DNA of 64,000 bases from Mucilaginibacter sp. OK098. GTDB lineage: Bacteria; Bacteroidota; Bacteroidia; Sphingobacteriales; Sphingobacteriaceae. A model generated the notes under the pieces. It was given only the letters and a program-made list of their open reading frames with translations, did not search any database and was not told the origin of the DNA. Positions 34,381-43,202 of the stretch are shown piece after piece. Position numbers and translations under genes: made by a program. The stretch spans positions 13,503 through 77,502 of the forward strand of contig NZ_FRCM01000006.1 of NCBI RefSeq assembly GCF_900142915.1. The letters are read 5' to 3'. The first letter of the stretch is position 1; every line of letters begins with the position of its first letter.

Positions 34381-34737
34381 TTACTTCGCTTTCTTAGGGG
34401 CAGCAGGTGCCGGAGTACCTGGCAAGCTTAGCGGTGCATTTGATGGTGCAGCAACCGGTTTTGCAACTTTGTCGGCCTGTTCTTTCGTTTGAGAATTATC
34501 GCTTTTTTCTGTTCCGCCTTTTACTGCAACATTAATTGCCATTGATAAAACCATTAAAGAGATAGCCAATATCCAGGTGCCTTTTTCTAAAAAGTCGCCG
34601 GTTTTTTGCACACCCATTAACTGTGATGAACTTGAGAAATTTGAGGATAGACCGCCGCCTTTAGGGTTTTGTATCAATACGATAAGCACTAAAAGGACAC
34701 ACACAATGATCGATATGATCAACAATAATGAATACAT
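34381..34737 (-). CDS. secG: Preprotein translocase subunit SecG
   Basis: This 118-residue protein has two membrane helices (about 2-20 and 53-72) separated by the family loop IQNPKGGGLSSNFSSSSQLM. It is an accessory subunit of the SecYEG channel. The C-terminal tail (about 80-118) is Lys/Ala/Pro-rich, longer than in E. coli. It is the last gene of a unit with the repeat protein, lptE and the activator gene, with 11 bp to its upstream neighbour, and ends at a terminator. Confidence 0.93.
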   Translation of the reverse strand: MYSLLLIISIIVCVLLVLIVLIQNPKGGGLSSNFSSSSQLMGVQKTGDFLEKGTWILAISLMVLSMAINVAVKGGTEKSDNSQTKEQADKVAKPVAAPSNAPLSLPGTPAPAAPKKAK

Positions 34738-34748
34738 TTCTTTTTATA

Positions 34749-36941
34749 TTAATTGGTTTTCTTTTCTAACTGTTCAATCTTTGTGGCAAAGTAACGGCTT
34801 TTTTCCGGAAATTTCAACATCAATTTTTTGTATGATGCTATTGCCTTGTGATATAGCATCTGATCTGAATAAATAGCTGCCAATGTTTCGGATACCAGTT
34901 CATCCCTGTCTTCCGAGCTTTTTTTGGCTTTGTTTTCATTATCCAGTTTATCGCTGCTTTGCGGCCTTATCTGGGGCTCTTCCTGTATAAAACGCTCAAT
35001 AATAACCTGCTCTTTACTATTTTTCAGATCAAATTCAAAAGGGGTATGCGGCGGAGGTACGCTTTTATCAAGCTCTTCAACCGAAGTGATATGAAAAATA
35101 TTCTCATAATATTGCTGCTGTAATTCATCAGTATTCGGTTTTGACCTGGTATTTGTATTTACAGCATTTTCTTTTTCCGATGCAATATATGGCTGATAAA
35201 CTCCGGAATGTTCCTTCCGTGTTTTATCAAGCCACCACAAAAAGCTGTAAGGCAACTTTTCGTCGTTGTATTTTGATACATCCTGCTGTTCTGCTTCGCC
35301 GTCCTGCTCATTTACAGGCTCCGGAGCTGATTGTGCCGCCTCACTTACCGGTTCCGGTTCTTTATGCTCGCCAAAAGCGCGGTCAAATACAAAATAGTCA
35401 GTTGCAGCTATATTGTTTATAATATCCGGCTCAATATCAATATTTCCTGTAAACTCATCAAAGGTTTCCTCTTCAATGTTATGGGTATTTGTTTCAGCTT
35501 TAATCTCAGGTTCATGAGCAATTTCTTCATGCTTATGTTCCGGCACTGCTGCTTCAGTATTATTGTTACTTTCAGGAGTAAAATAATTCACCTGTTCTTC
35601 TTCATGCCTATGTTCCTGTACAGGTGCTTCAATTACAACATTTTCAACCGGGGTTTCAGGATAAGTTGCAATTGGGGTTTCGGGCGCTGCCTCTTCATGG
35701 GTGGCCGAAGCAGTTTCATGAGCAGTTGCTTCTGCCGGGATACCATCTGTAACCTCTGCATCGGGCGGCATTCTATGTCCCATTCCAAATGCATAGTTTA
35801 CAATAGGTTCTGCATAAGGAACATCTTTTACTATTTCGTCCTTTATTTCAGCAGCCCAGCCTTCATGCTTTTCTTCTGCTATGTTACTTGCTTCCCCCAC
35901 ATTTTCATATGTTTCTTCCGCAGGGCTTGGATCATGATGTACAAAAGGAATATGACTTGCAATTTCATCTTTTATTTCAGCAGCCCAACCCTCAGGTTTT
36001 TCTTCAACAGCATTACTTACTTCGTTTAAAGGTTCATGTGTTTCTTCCGCAGGGTTTGCGTCATGATGTACAAAAGGAATATGACTTGCAATTTCATCTT
36101 TTATTTCAGCAGCCCAACCCTCAGGTTTTTCTTCAACAGCATTACTTACTTCGTTTAAAGGTTCATGTGTTTCTTCCACAGGGTTTGCCTCATGATGCAC
36201 AAAAGGAACATGTTCTGCAATTTCATCTTTTATTTCAGTAAGCCAGCCTTCGGGCTTTTCTTCTGATACATTGCTTACTTCCTGTATATTTTCATGCACT
36301 TCTTCCACAGGGCTTGTATCATGATGCATAAACGGAACATGTTCTGCAATTGCATCTTTTATTTCAGCAAGCCGGCTTTCTCGTGTTTCTTCTACAGGAG
36401 GTGGAGCCGGGTGTTCATCTGTCAAATGATTTTCAACCTGCTCTTCAACCGGGGTATGGTTTAAAATTTCTGAACCGGTTTCTGCTACATGAAGTTCATC
36501 AGTTGTGGGTTGGGCAAATTGGTGGTCGGCAGCAGGTTGCTGATCCGTATCATAAGCCGCCACTTCATTTACTGTTTCAACCGGGGTATTATCGCTGAAA
36601 TAGTTTTCTCCACTATCCGCATCAGTGGTTTGATGCTGATGAACTGCATAGTTTGCAGACTGGATATTATTTTGAACTATTATTTTTTCATCAGACACGC
36701 CTATAAATGATGAAGGGGCATTGATAAGCTTATACAGCGATTTTGAATTGAAATAAGCAGATGCCCGTCTTAAATTCTTTTCATCGCTTGAATGTGCAAG
36801 CAATGCCTGTAAAATACCACTCTGCGGAAAATCATTAACCAGTCGTTGTAAATTATAATTATACAAATGCGCATCATTAGCCGGATTAGCTAACAATGTC
36901 CATAAAAATTCGTTCTGACTATTATTATAATTTTGATCCAC
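34749..36941 (-). CDS. Acidic repeat protein with C-terminal TPR-like helices
   Basis: The 730 residues have three parts. The N-terminal domain (about 1-90, DQNYNNSQNEFLWTLLANPA ... LVNDFPQSGILQALLAHSS) looks TPR-like. A long Glu/His/Pro-rich middle holds about 4.5 tandem 43-residue units (about residues 180-375) of the form EIKDEIA-x-H(V/I)PF-x-HH(D/E), then PxEE, then EVSN, then EEKPEGW. The end has a TPR-like pair of helices (DQMLYHKAIASYKKLMLKFP). No signal peptide is seen. It lies between lptE and secG, 11 bp before secG, in an envelope-export locus. Function unknown; assembly or scaffolding is inferred. Confidence 0.75.
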   Translation of the reverse strand: MDQNYNNSQNEFLWTLLANPANDAHLYNYNLQRLVNDFPQSGILQALLAHSSDEKNLRRASAYFNSKSLYKLINAPSSFIGVSDEKIIVQNNIQSANYAVHQHQTTDADSGENYFSDNTPVETVNEVAAYDTDQQPAADHQFAQPTTDELHVAETGSEILNHTPVEEQVENHLTDEHPAPPPVEETRESRLAEIKDAIAEHVPFMHHDTSPVEEVHENIQEVSNVSEEKPEGWLTEIKDEIAEHVPFVHHEANPVEETHEPLNEVSNAVEEKPEGWAAEIKDEIASHIPFVHHDANPAEETHEPLNEVSNAVEEKPEGWAAEIKDEIASHIPFVHHDPSPAEETYENVGEASNIAEEKHEGWAAEIKDEIVKDVPYAEPIVNYAFGMGHRMPPDAEVTDGIPAEATAHETASATHEEAAPETPIATYPETPVENVVIEAPVQEHRHEEEQVNYFTPESNNNTEAAVPEHKHEEIAHEPEIKAETNTHNIEEETFDEFTGNIDIEPDIINNIAATDYFVFDRAFGEHKEPEPVSEAAQSAPEPVNEQDGEAEQQDVSKYNDEKLPYSFLWWLDKTRKEHSGVYQPYIASEKENAVNTNTRSKPNTDELQQQYYENIFHITSVEELDKSVPPPHTPFEFDLKNSKEQVIIERFIQEEPQIRPQSSDKLDNENKAKKSSEDRDELVSETLAAIYSDQMLYHKAIASYKKLMLKFPEKSRYFATKIEQLEKKTN
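35812..36390 (-). repeat. 129-bp (43-residue) tandem repeats within a coding region
   Basis: Anchors at 35812, 35941, 36070, 36199 and 36328 are exactly 129 bp apart. Two central units are nearly identical at DNA level; the outer ones have diverged. Copy number is likely to vary between strains. Confidence 0.85.
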
Positions 36942-36959
36942 GTTGTTGAAAGCTACGAA

Positions 36960-37487
36960 TTAATCCCAATTTGCAAACGCTTTGTTAAAAATATCTTCAG
37001 TTAGCTGCTTATTAATATCCGCAATAAGCGACTGTTCTACAGGGGCAATAGCACCTTTAAAGTCTTTATATTTTGTAAATGGTTGTTCAAAACTAAGCTT
37101 TTTATCGGCATCATACACATATTTTACGTTAACCGTAATAGTTAAGCGGGTTTGATCGGCCAAAGGCTGTGTTGTATTGTTTGTAGCCTGTATTGATACC
37201 GGCGCTATATTATAATCAGTAATTGTGCCAGACATTACCGCATCAGCAGTCTCGCCGGTTACAATACTTAATCTTGTTGTATTCCTTATCCGGTCTTTCA
37301 ATGCTTCGGTAAATTGCTGGCTTAAGTTGTTTACAACTAACTGAGCAGTATTTTCAAAAAAATCAACCCTTATGGTTTTCATGTTTGGCGGAATTGAAGC
37401 TCCGTTTAAACTCAGCTTATAAGTACATGACTGTAAAACCCAAATTAAACCAATAAGTGTTATTGCTAACCCCTTAACTCTTCTCAT
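36960..37487 (-). CDS. lptE: LPS-assembly lipoprotein LptE (Bacteroidota type)
   Basis: The 175 residues begin with a lipoprotein signal (lipobox LQSC near residue 22) and the family start CTYKLSLNGASIPPNMKTIR. A mixed alpha/beta domain follows (VVNNLSQQFTEALKDRIRNT near 52-71). LptE supports the LptD outer-membrane translocon in LPS insertion. It starts 4 bp after the stop of the sigma-54-type activator gene, so they are co-transcribed. This placement next to miaB and secG is a conserved Bacteroidota order, which supports the call. Confidence 0.85.
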   Translation of the reverse strand: MRRVKGLAITLIGLIWVLQSCTYKLSLNGASIPPNMKTIRVDFFENTAQLVVNNLSQQFTEALKDRIRNTTRLSIVTGETADAVMSGTITDYNIAPVSIQATNNTTQPLADQTRLTITVNVKYVYDADKKLSFEQPFTKYKDFKGAIAPVEQSLIADINKQLTEDIFNKAFANWD

Positions 37488-37491
37488 TTAA

Positions 37492-38739
37492 TTATAAATT
37501 TAATTCTTTTATTTTTCTGTACAAAGTTCTTTCTGAAATTCCAAGCTCGTTTGCTGCCAGCTTGCGCTTGCCTTTATGCTTCTTCAATGCCTTCCTTATC
37601 AGGTCCGATTCTTTATCTATCAGTGAAAGTGATTCTTCCACCTCTTCGGCATCCTGGGTTATATTATAAGGGTTAGCATTATTGCCGCTGTTATTATTGC
37701 TATTAACGGGTTGCTGCAAAGTAAATTGCGCTTCGGGAGCATTTGGCAATTCAATATCCCTGTATAGCTGATTTATGGTTTGTGAATGATTGGCATGATT
37801 GATAGAGATGCCGCCATGTTCAATAATATCGGCAACCAATTTCTTTAATTCAACCATGTCGCGCTTCATATCAAACAACACTTTGTATAAAATATCACGC
37901 TCAGAAAAATCTTCCTTTGGCTGGTTCTCAACACGCATTGGCAGGTTTCTGCCGCCCATTTCAAGCGGAATGTAGGTAAGCAATGTTTGCGCAGTAATAA
38001 TGCGGTCGCGTTCAAGCACTGCTAATTGTTCGGCCATGTTTTTTAACTGGCGCACGTTGCCAGGCCACGAATAATTGATCAGCACCTGCTGTGCTTCTTC
38101 GTCAAGCTGGATAGGCGGTGTGCGGTACTTATCAGTAAAATCAGAAGTAAACTTCCTGAATAACAAATAAACATCCTCTTTTCTATCTCTTAAAGGTGGG
38201 ATCCTTAGCGGAACAGTATTTAAACGATAATAAAGATCTTCCCTGAATTTGCCATTTTTAACGGCATCGTAAACGTCAACATTGGTAGCTGCTATTACGC
38301 GCACGTTTGTTTTCTCTACTTTTGATGAACCTACTTTTATATATTGGCCTGATTCCAGTACCCTTAATAAGCGGGCCTGTGTGCCCAACGGCATTTCGGC
38401 AATTTCATCTAAAAATATGGTGCCGCCGTTAACGGTTTCAAAGTAACCTTTACGCTCACCTACGGCACCTGTATATGCACCTTTTTCGTGACCGAACAAT
38501 TCTGAATCAATAGTCCCTTCTGGTATAGCGCCGCAGTTCACTGCAATAAATGGCCCATGCTTACGCGGGCTCATCTGGTGAATAATGTGCGAAAACACTT
38601 CCTTACCACTCCCGCTTTCGCCGGTTATTAATACCGATATATCAGTAGGCGCAACCTGGTTGGCTATATTTATGGCTCTGTTTAATAGTGGCGAGTTGCC
38701 AATAATCCCAAAGCGTTGTTTAATTTCTTGAATTTCCAT
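37492..38739 (-). CDS. Sigma-54-interaction domain transcriptional activator with Fis-type HTH
   Basis: From the ATG at 38739 the protein has 415 residues; an upstream TTG would add five residues coded by a flanking repeat and is unlikely. The AAA+ domain has Walker A GESGSGKE (about 38-45), the sigma-54 contact loop as GAYTGA (normally GAFTGA), and Walker B GGTIFLDEIAEM. The C-terminal Fis HTH (about 378-412) has LAANELGISERTLYRKIKEL. There is no receiver or other sensor domain, so control probably comes from an unknown partner or from expression. Its targets are unknown. Confidence 0.9.
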   Translation of the reverse strand: MEIQEIKQRFGIIGNSPLLNRAINIANQVAPTDISVLITGESGSGKEVFSHIIHQMSPRKHGPFIAVNCGAIPEGTIDSELFGHEKGAYTGAVGERKGYFETVNGGTIFLDEIAEMPLGTQARLLRVLESGQYIKVGSSKVEKTNVRVIAATNVDVYDAVKNGKFREDLYYRLNTVPLRIPPLRDRKEDVYLLFRKFTSDFTDKYRTPPIQLDEEAQQVLINYSWPGNVRQLKNMAEQLAVLERDRIITAQTLLTYIPLEMGGRNLPMRVENQPKEDFSERDILYKVLFDMKRDMVELKKLVADIIEHGGISINHANHSQTINQLYRDIELPNAPEAQFTLQQPVNSNNNSGNNANPYNITQDAEEVEESLSLIDKESDLIRKALKKHKGKRKLAANELGISERTLYRKIKELNL

Positions 38740-38745
38740 GTTGTT

Positions 38746-38780
38746 AAGATTCAAGAATCAAGAAGTCAAGATTCAAGAAG
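38746..38780 (+). repeat. tcaagaatcaagaag repeat flanking the four-helix-bundle gene (left)
   Basis: The 21-bp core tcaagaatcaagaagtcaag(a) is the reverse complement of the core of the repeat at 39225-39256 on the other side of the gene. Together they form inverted repeats about 480 bp apart. Confidence 0.75.
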
Positions 38781-38835
38781 AAAATAAGATAAACATTCTA
38801 ACTTCCAGATTCAAACTTCCAAATTCTATTTCCCT

Positions 38836-39204
38836 CTATTCGCCACCGTTCAAAATACGCCCTCTGAAAGAGAATATCATTTTCTGAACTTCAGCAACGA
38901 GTTCTAAACATTCCTTTAATTTTTTTTCAGAACCATAGGCTCTGCGTTCATATATTAATGATTGAGTTTCAACTTCAAATAATGATGTTAAAGATGTTGT
39001 TAAAAACTCTGCAAAATGAACATTTGTCCTTTTACCAGATCCTTCAGCAATATTTGAAGGAATAGAACAAGAACATCTGTTAAGTTGATCAATTAAGTTA
39101 TACCGCTCTTCTACAGGTAACCCTTTGCAATAATCATAAGTAAGATCTGTAAGATCCATGGCTTTTTGCCAAATTTTCAAGTTCTTAAAATTATGCTTAA
39201 ACAT
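38836..39204 (-). CDS. Four-helix-bundle protein (S23/IVP family)
   Basis: The 122 residues match the TIGR02436-type four-helix bundle: LKIWQKAMDLTDLTYDYCKG at the start, the core motif SCSIPSNIAEGSGKR (about 46-60), and a C-terminal helical half. The family was first known from intervening sequences of 23S rRNA genes and is related to the Avd protein of diversity-generating retroelements; as a free gene its role is unknown. Here it sits between miaB and the activator gene, which are otherwise adjacent in this phylum. Inverted repeats bound it, one of which touches the miaB stop. This pattern suggests insertion as a unit. Confidence 0.85.
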   Translation of the reverse strand: MFKHNFKNLKIWQKAMDLTDLTYDYCKGLPVEERYNLIDQLNRCSCSIPSNIAEGSGKRTNVHFAEFLTTSLTSLFEVETQSLIYERRAYGSEKKLKECLELVAEVQKMIFSFRGRILNGGE

Positions 39205-39224
39205 ATTTTCTTAACTCTTTTTTC

Positions 39225-39256
39225 TCTCTTGATTCTTGACTTCTTGATTCTTGACT
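39225..39256 (-). repeat. tcaagaatcaagaag repeat flanking the four-helix-bundle gene (right)
   Basis: This is the inverse copy of the repeat at 38746-38780, built of short (c)ttgattcttgact units. It ends directly at the miaB stop codon (39257-39259). Confidence 0.75.
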
Positions 39257-40786
39257 CTAAATTACTTTACCTATCAAAGTAGCCGTTGTGCACTTATCAA
39301 TAAGTACATTTACATATTCTCCCGGTTTGTAATTTTTTCCTACAGGGAAAACCACTACCGTATTTTGATCGCTCCTCCCGGAATAATCATTGTTCGATTT
39401 TTTTGAAAAACCTTCTATCAGTACCTTTTGTGTGGTGCCTACCAGTTTTTTCAAACGCTCGTGCGAGTGTTCCTGCTGTTTGGCTACCACTTCCTGTAAG
39501 CGGCGTTTTTTTTCAGTTTCAGGAATATCATCTGCATAACGCTTGGCCGCTAAAGTGCCGGGCCTTTCTGAATACATGAACATATAGGCGAAATAAAATT
39601 TAACATGATCCATCATGCTTAATGTATCCTGGTGCTCTTCTTCTGTTTCGGTGCAAAAACCGGTTATCATATCGGTTGATATGGCACACTCCGGTATAAT
39701 GCGGTTTATTGCTGCTACCCTGTCCATATACCACTCCCGGGTATAGGTACGGTTCATTAACTTAAGCACCCGGCTGTTGCCCGATTGGATTGGCAGATGA
39801 ATGTAATTGCAAATGTTATCGTACTTCGCAATGGTATACAATACATCGTCTGTAATATCCTTAGGATGCGAGGTTGAAAAGCGTACACGCAATTCCGGAC
39901 TTATCAGCGCCACCATCTCCAAAAGGTTGGCAAAAGTAACATCACCTTCTTCAACCGTGTGGTTATACATCACACTCAAATCCTCGCCCGAAGCAAGCAC
40001 CTTATCCAGCAGATCCATCCCCAAAACAGGTTTCTCACTTTCGGACTTTCCGACTTCCTGACTTCCGGACTTCCATTTGTACGAATCCACATTTTGCCCC
40101 AGCAAAGTAACCTCACGGTAACCTCTATTGAACAGATCGGTACATTCGGCTATTATAGATTGGGGATCGCGACTGCGCTCGCGGCCACGGGTAAATGGCA
40201 CCACGCAGAATGAGCACATATTATCGCAACCACGCATAATAGATACAAAGGCGTTAATGCCATTGCTGTTTAAACGCACCGGGCTTATATCAGCATAAGT
40301 CTCCTCGCGCGATAATAGCACGTTCACCGCCTTTTGACCACCACCAACCTGCTCAATCAAATTTGGCAGATCACGGTATGCATCAGGACCAACAACTACG
40401 TCAACCAGTTTTTCTTCTTCTAAAAATTTCGACTTTAAACGTTCAGCCATACAGCCAAGCACGCCGACTACCAAACCAGGGTTTTTAACCTTGGCAATAG
40501 TAAAATCTCTTAAGCGGTTGCGTACGCGTTGTTCAGCATTCTCACGGATAGAGCAGGTATTTATAAAAATAACGTCGGCAGTAGTATAATCAGATGTGGT
40601 TTCAAATCCCTTTTCCGATAAAATAGAAGCTACTATCTCGCTATCAGAGAAATTCATAGCGCAGCCATAACTTTCAATATATAATTTGCGGCCGTTATTA
40701 TTGCCTTTAGCGGGTTCTAACAACAAAGCCTCACCTTGTCTGCTTTCATCATGCGCTTTATCCGGAACAAGCAAATCCATCATCAT
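39257..40786 (-). CDS. miaB: tRNA-2-methylthio-N6-dimethylallyladenosine synthase MiaB
   Basis: This radical-SAM methylthiotransferase has 509 residues from the ATG at 40786. A start at 40813 would lie upstream of the TATTTTTG promoter element and is rejected; ATGs at 40783 and 40780 are also possible. The N-terminal UPF0004 domain has Cys in SYGCAMNFSDSE, NTCSIRENAE and GCMAERLK. The radical-SAM motif is CDNMCSFC, and a C-terminal TRAM domain is present. The enzyme modifies A37 of tRNAs reading UNN codons. An in-frame segment of about 45 residues after NVDSYKW contains repeat-derived sequence (40031-40074), which is foreign to the family. Confidence 0.95.
   Translation of the reverse strand: MMMDLLVPDKAHDESRQGEALLLEPAKGNNNGRKLYIESYGCAMNFSDSEIVASILSEKGFETTSDYTTADVIFINTCSIRENAEQRVRNRLRDFTIAKVKNPGLVVGVLGCMAERLKSKFLEEEKLVDVVVGPDAYRDLPNLIEQVGGGQKAVNVLLSREETYADISPVRLNSNGINAFVSIMRGCDNMCSFCVVPFTRGRERSRDPQSIIAECTDLFNRGYREVTLLGQNVDSYKWKSGSQEVGKSESEKPVLGMDLLDKVLASGEDLSVMYNHTVEEGDVTFANLLEMVALISPELRVRFSTSHPKDITDDVLYTIAKYDNICNYIHLPIQSGNSRVLKLMNRTYTREWYMDRVAAINRIIPECAISTDMITGFCTETEEEHQDTLSMMDHVKFYFAYMFMYSERPGTLAAKRYADDIPETEKKRRLQEVVAKQQEHSHERLKKLVGTTQKVLIEGFSKKSNNDYSGRSDQNTVVVFPVGKNYKPGEYVNVLIDKCTTATLIGKVI
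40031..40074 (-). repeat. cggactttccgacttcc repeat inside miaB
   Basis: A low-complexity (g)gaagtc-cgaaagt array on the coding strand encodes the Ser/Glu/Lys-rich stretch KSGSQEVGKSESEK. Related gcggaagtcgg motifs lie between genes at 52002-52031 and 54490-54519. It keeps the miaB frame open. Confidence 0.6.
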
Positions 40787-40802
40787 TATAAAAATTAGTC
40801 TG

Positions 40803-40810
40803 CAAAAATA
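40803..40810 (-). promoter_or_regulatory. Promoter -7 element of miaB (TATTTTTG)
   Basis: An exact TAnnTTTG match on the minus strand lies 17 bp upstream of the ATG at 40786. It argues that miaB starts at 40786 or later. Confidence 0.5.
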
Positions 40811-41255
40811 CATAAAATTTAAACATAGCGTGACAGATTGGCAGTTATTTTAGTTGATTAAGTTTAATCGCAGTTAAAGTCCTATCTCATAAGTCATAGT
40901 TTAAATCCCTCTTGCGGCGAGTGATAAAAAAAGAAGATTTAAATACAAACAATTATGCAGTGAGGGTGAAAGTAATAACCCCGATAAAAAAAGCGTTCTC
41001 ATACAAGATCCTGGTAATTAAAAAACAGTACCAGCTGTACTCTTTTTTAGCTTTTTACATAGTGGATTGCCGGATGGCTTAAAGCCGGGTGTTGGTTTGA
41101 AAAAAAACCGGGAACAAAGTTAACAGCACTGTTACAAAAGTTAGTAATTTGCCCGATAAATTCAATAAATTTAAAGAAGACCGTAAAGCGAGAAAACGGG
41201 CCTGCGGGGCCAAAAAAGATTCTCTTGAAAAAATAAAGCAAAATAATGGTAATTA
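40811..41255. other. 445-bp divergent gap between miaB and the AsmA-like gene
   Basis: This AT-rich region must contain the AsmA-like gene's promoter. A 53-codon GTG-started frame (40921-41082) and a short open stretch near 41110-41255 (with FNKFKEDRKARKRACG) were seen. Neither has a good start or a recognisable family. No RNA gene or hairpin terminator was seen. Confidence 0.45.
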
Positions 41256-43073
41256 ATGGCGTTTAAATATTTAAAGCATAAGTGGCAAAAAATAAGCCTT
41301 GCTATTGTATTGATTTTTACTTTACTTATCATAATAGCCTCTTTGCTTATCAACAGCTATTGGTCGCCGATATTAGAGGGAAAAGTTAAAGATATAGTTA
41401 CAACCAGCAGCGATAGCCTTTACACGGTTGATTTTTCCTCGGCCGAGCTGCATGTGTTACGGGGTTCCATTGTAATTTTTAATATTACACTAAAACCTGA
41501 CACGGCTGTTTACAACTTTAAAATGAAGCAGCATCTTGCGCCAAATAACTTGGTTGAGCTGCACATAAAAAAGCTGGTTTTATCAAATATTCATCCCTTT
41601 GGCCTGTATTTCAGGCATAGACTTAACATTGGGCGGATCATTTTATACAATCCCGAACTAAAAGTAAGCTACCAGCTTAATCATACCCGCGATACCGTTT
41701 TAAAAGATAACCGCACCGCCTGGCAAAAGATATCAAAGAGCCTTGATTACATACACATTGGCGACGTATTAATGGGCAATGTTAAGTTCATGTATAAAGA
41801 TTACTCCGGCAACAAATTAGTAATATCCCAGCTTAAAGAAATGAACCTGAGCGCTCATGACCTGCTGATAGACTCAGCTACACAAACGGACAGGTCACGA
41901 TTGCTTTATTGTAAAGACATAACAGCCGAACTGAATAATTATACAGGTAAAACCTCAAGCGGGTTATATTCTTATAATGTCAAGTCGCTTAAACTATCAA
42001 CGTCAAAATCGCAACTGAATGTTCTTGATTTAACTTTAAAACCGGCTGATACAAGCGTATTTTTCTCAAAAAGCCACCGGGACCGCTTTACGCTCCGCCT
42101 TGATTCTGCCCAGCTTAATCATTTCGACTTTTTAAATTATCATAAATACAGAGCATTAACAGCTTCAAATCTGGTATTAAGCAATGGCTCGTTCCAGATA
42201 TTTGCCAATCCAAATCATTCAAAAATTATAAAAGATAAAATAAGGAGTTTCCCCAATGCCGCCATTGACAGCATCAGCGCGGATATAAGGATAGACACAG
42301 TATTGTTCCGGCGGATGCGCGTTGTATATAACGAGTACAATTCAAAATCAAACCAAACAGGCACATTGGTATTTAACAACACAAGTGGGAGCGCTTTAAA
42401 CTTTACCAATAATAAAGCAGCCCTGCAAAAAAACAATATCAGCACCATAAAGCTCAGCACCTATTTCATGTACCGGGGCAAGCTTACCACCACTTTTAAT
42501 TTTAATTTAACCGATAAGGATAATGCCTTTAGCTATAAGGGCAGCCTTGGCCCAATGAACCTGCAGGTTCTTAACCAGGCCGTAATGCCATTGGCTATGG
42601 TTAAAGTTAATTCGGGTACACTTAAGGAGTTTAGCTTTGATATCACCGCTAACCGAAATTCATCAAAAGGGAAAGTTATGATGCTATATAACGATGTAAA
42701 GGTGTCGTTACTAAAGGCTGACACCACTAACGATAACCTAAAGAAGAAAATGATAGCCTCTTTGTTTGCCAATATCTTTATTCTAAAACACAATAACCCG
42801 GATAATGCAGGCGAACAACCACGGGTAGCCTATGTTAACTATTCGCGCACGCCTGAAACAGCATTTTTTAAATCGGTTTGGCAAACATTGCTAAGCGGCA
42901 TAAAACCATCTGTTGGCCTGGATAAAAAAACACAGCAGGCGGTTACCACTATGCAGGACCAGCAGAAGCAAAATAAAAAGGACCGTATGCTAAGAAAAGA
43001 GCTAAGGCAACAACGACGGGCCGAACGTAAATTAAAAAAGGAACTAAAAAAGAAAACAGAGGCTGGCCCTTAG
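41256..43073 (+). CDS. AsmA-like envelope protein
   Basis: The 605 residues begin with a single N-terminal membrane anchor (about 14-36, ISLAIVLIFTLLIIIASLLI). A long beta-rich periplasmic part follows, with the repeated short strands typical of AsmA/DUF748-type proteins (for example VKDIVTTSSDSLYTVDFSSA, IHIGDVLMGNVKFMYKDYSG). The last 50 residues are strongly basic and helical (KELRQQRRAERKLKKELKKK). AsmA-like proteins are thought to carry lipids between membranes; that role is inferred. It is a single gene. Confidence 0.6.
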   Translation: MAFKYLKHKWQKISLAIVLIFTLLIIIASLLINSYWSPILEGKVKDIVTTSSDSLYTVDFSSAELHVLRGSIVIFNITLKPDTAVYNFKMKQHLAPNNLVELHIKKLVLSNIHPFGLYFRHRLNIGRIILYNPELKVSYQLNHTRDTVLKDNRTAWQKISKSLDYIHIGDVLMGNVKFMYKDYSGNKLVISQLKEMNLSAHDLLIDSATQTDRSRLLYCKDITAELNNYTGKTSSGLYSYNVKSLKLSTSKSQLNVLDLTLKPADTSVFFSKSHRDRFTLRLDSAQLNHFDFLNYHKYRALTASNLVLSNGSFQIFANPNHSKIIKDKIRSFPNAAIDSISADIRIDTVLFRRMRVVYNEYNSKSNQTGTLVFNNTSGSALNFTNNKAALQKNNISTIKLSTYFMYRGKLTTTFNFNLTDKDNAFSYKGSLGPMNLQVLNQAVMPLAMVKVNSGTLKEFSFDITANRNSSKGKVMMLYNDVKVSLLKADTTNDNLKKKMIASLFANIFILKHNNPDNAGEQPRVAYVNYSRTPETAFFKSVWQTLLSGIKPSVGLDKKTQQAVTTMQDQQKQNKKDRMLRKELRQQRRAERKLKKELKKKTEAGP

Positions 43074-43202
43074 CCGTTAGGTTCTAAATTTATTATGTCA
43101 TCTCTTTGGGGGCGTTCTATGCGTTTCTGATTTTTATTGTGTTTCAGTGCAACGTTTGGCAAGACAATTGCATCTTATTAATAAAGTAATGAACTAACAA
43201 CT

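Noticed and set aside
35141..36710. Several long plus-strand frames opposite the 43-residue repeat protein
   Set aside because: They are antisense shadows of the repeat; their regular pattern only mirrors the 129-bp period.
37492..38754. Longer start (TTG at 38754) for the activator
   Set aside because: The extra five codons lie in the flanking repeat. The ATG at 38739 gives a normal N-terminus.
38746..39256. Diversity-generating retroelement (from the Avd-like fold of the four-helix-bundle gene)
   Set aside because: No reverse transcriptase, template repeat or variable repeat is present in the window.
39257..40813. Longer miaB start at 40813
   Set aside because: It lies upstream of the TATTTTTG promoter element, so the transcript would not include it.
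40921..41082. 53-codon GTG-started frame upstream of the AsmA-like gene
   Set aside because: It has a weak start and no recognisable family or conserved neighbour. It is AT-rich enough to be open by chance.
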